Part shown: one piece after another, positions 6,220 through 6,511 of the stretch | Layout of the letters: the number at the start of each line of letters is the position of its first letter | Numbering within the stretch: position 1 is the stretch's first letter | Origin: Burkholderiales bacterium | GTDB taxonomy: Bacteria; Pseudomonadota; Gammaproteobacteria; Burkholderiales; SG8-41 | Assembly: GCA_019746155.1 (NCBI GenBank) | Contig: JAIESJ010000057.1 | Location: 1-6,511 of the forward strand | DNA: 6,511 bases | Direction: 5' to 3' | The notes under the pieces: model-generated | Database searches by the model: none | The model's input: the letters and a program-made list of their open reading frames with translations, nothing else | What the model was told of the DNA's origin: nothing | Made by a program: the position numbers and the translations under genes

Positions 6220-6511
6220 AGCCGTCAAACAGGCGCTGGTGATTGATCCCGGCTGGGTAAGCGCGGCGCGGCAGGCATGGCTTGTTTTGATGGAGCTTGC
6301 GGTCTGGGGCGACGTGAAATCGTCGCGTCTCGGCGTGACGACGCGGGTCAGAAAACGCGTGCTCGAGACGGGTGAAAGGTTAAAAAGCCTGAGCGCCGAA
6401 CGCGACTGGATTCCGCATCCGCGTGAGCGGCTGAAAAACGCGCTTGCCTCCGCGCTCAGCCTCAAGGACAGCTTAAGCGAGCTTGAGCGCGCTGCCGGCA
6501 GCCTTGATGGC
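6209..6511 (+). CDS. Unrecognised helical protein, 5' portion (runs off right edge)
   Basis: I do not recognise this protein. 101 codons are visible from ATG 6209 with no stop before the edge. An in-frame ATG at 6200 would add MGA. Both starts overlap the end of murU (by 11 or 20 bases), pointing to translational coupling, but neither has a strong ribosome-binding site. The sequence starts MDSEAVKQALVIDPGWVSAA, then a short hydrophobic helix (AWLVLMELAVW, about 26-36) too short and interrupted to be a sure membrane span, then a basic stretch (TRVRKRVLETGERLKSL) and a likely amphipathic helix (LASALSLKDSLSELERA). No signal peptide is seen. It lacks the DxDGTLxDS start of a HAD phosphatase, so the visible part does not suggest MupP. 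Codon composition matches the neighbours, and a long antisense frame over murU continues into this region but shows no family character. Its place in the operon hints at an envelope or recycling role, which is inference only. Confidence 0.6.
   Translation, partial: MDSEAVKQALVIDPGWVSAARQAWLVLMELAVWGDVKSSRLGVTTRVRKRVLETGERLKSLSAERDWIPHPRERLKNALASALSLKDSLSELERAAGSLDG

Noticed and set aside
5524..6465. Open frame of 313 codons on the minus strand across murU and the following gene
   Set aside because: It is antisense to the nucleotidyltransferase motifs of MurU and its translation shows no family signature. I considered it as an alternative to the unidentified gene at 6209, but the plus frame fits the operon better.

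Overview
The window carries a conserved envelope-biogenesis locus from a Gram-negative proteobacterium, most likely a high-GC betaproteobacterium. This rests on the diderm outer-membrane genes lptD and surA, the presence of the amgK-murU cell-wall recycling pair, which is absent from E. coli, and the protein sequence style. No rRNA or tRNA is present to confirm the taxon.

Layout. On the minus strand, read from right to left, lie lptD (4425-2122), surA (2092-764) and the 5' two thirds of pdxA (about 704 to the left edge). This is the same order as the E. coli lptD-surA-pdxA cluster. On the plus strand, diverging from lptD across a gap of about 68 bases, lie amgK (4494-5498), murU (5509-6219) and the start of an unrecognised gene (6209 to the right edge). 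Coding is dense and no gene-free stretch exceeds 110 bases.

Function. LptD is the beta-barrel translocon that inserts LPS into the outer leaflet of the outer membrane. SurA is the periplasmic chaperone that helps fold outer-membrane proteins, LptD among them. PdxA is a pyridoxal phosphate biosynthesis dehydrogenase that commonly travels with them. AmgK and MurU act in sequence to turn recovered N-acetylmuramate into UDP-MurNAc, feeding peptidoglycan precursor synthesis without MurA. The divergent layout therefore places outer-membrane assembly and peptidoglycan recycling back to back.

Most unusual features. A heptamer-based inverted repeat (661-764) fills the surA-pdxA junction, touches the surA stop codon and covers the place where pdxA translation should start, leaving pdxA with no ATG or GTG start. 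LptD lacks the N-terminal cysteine of the E. coli disulfide set and has a Cys-Gly-Cys in place of the adjacent Cys-Cys. amgK, murU and possibly pdxA appear to start at TTG. The gene after murU is unidentified. I see no mobile element, CRISPR array, RNA gene or clearly new multi-gene system.
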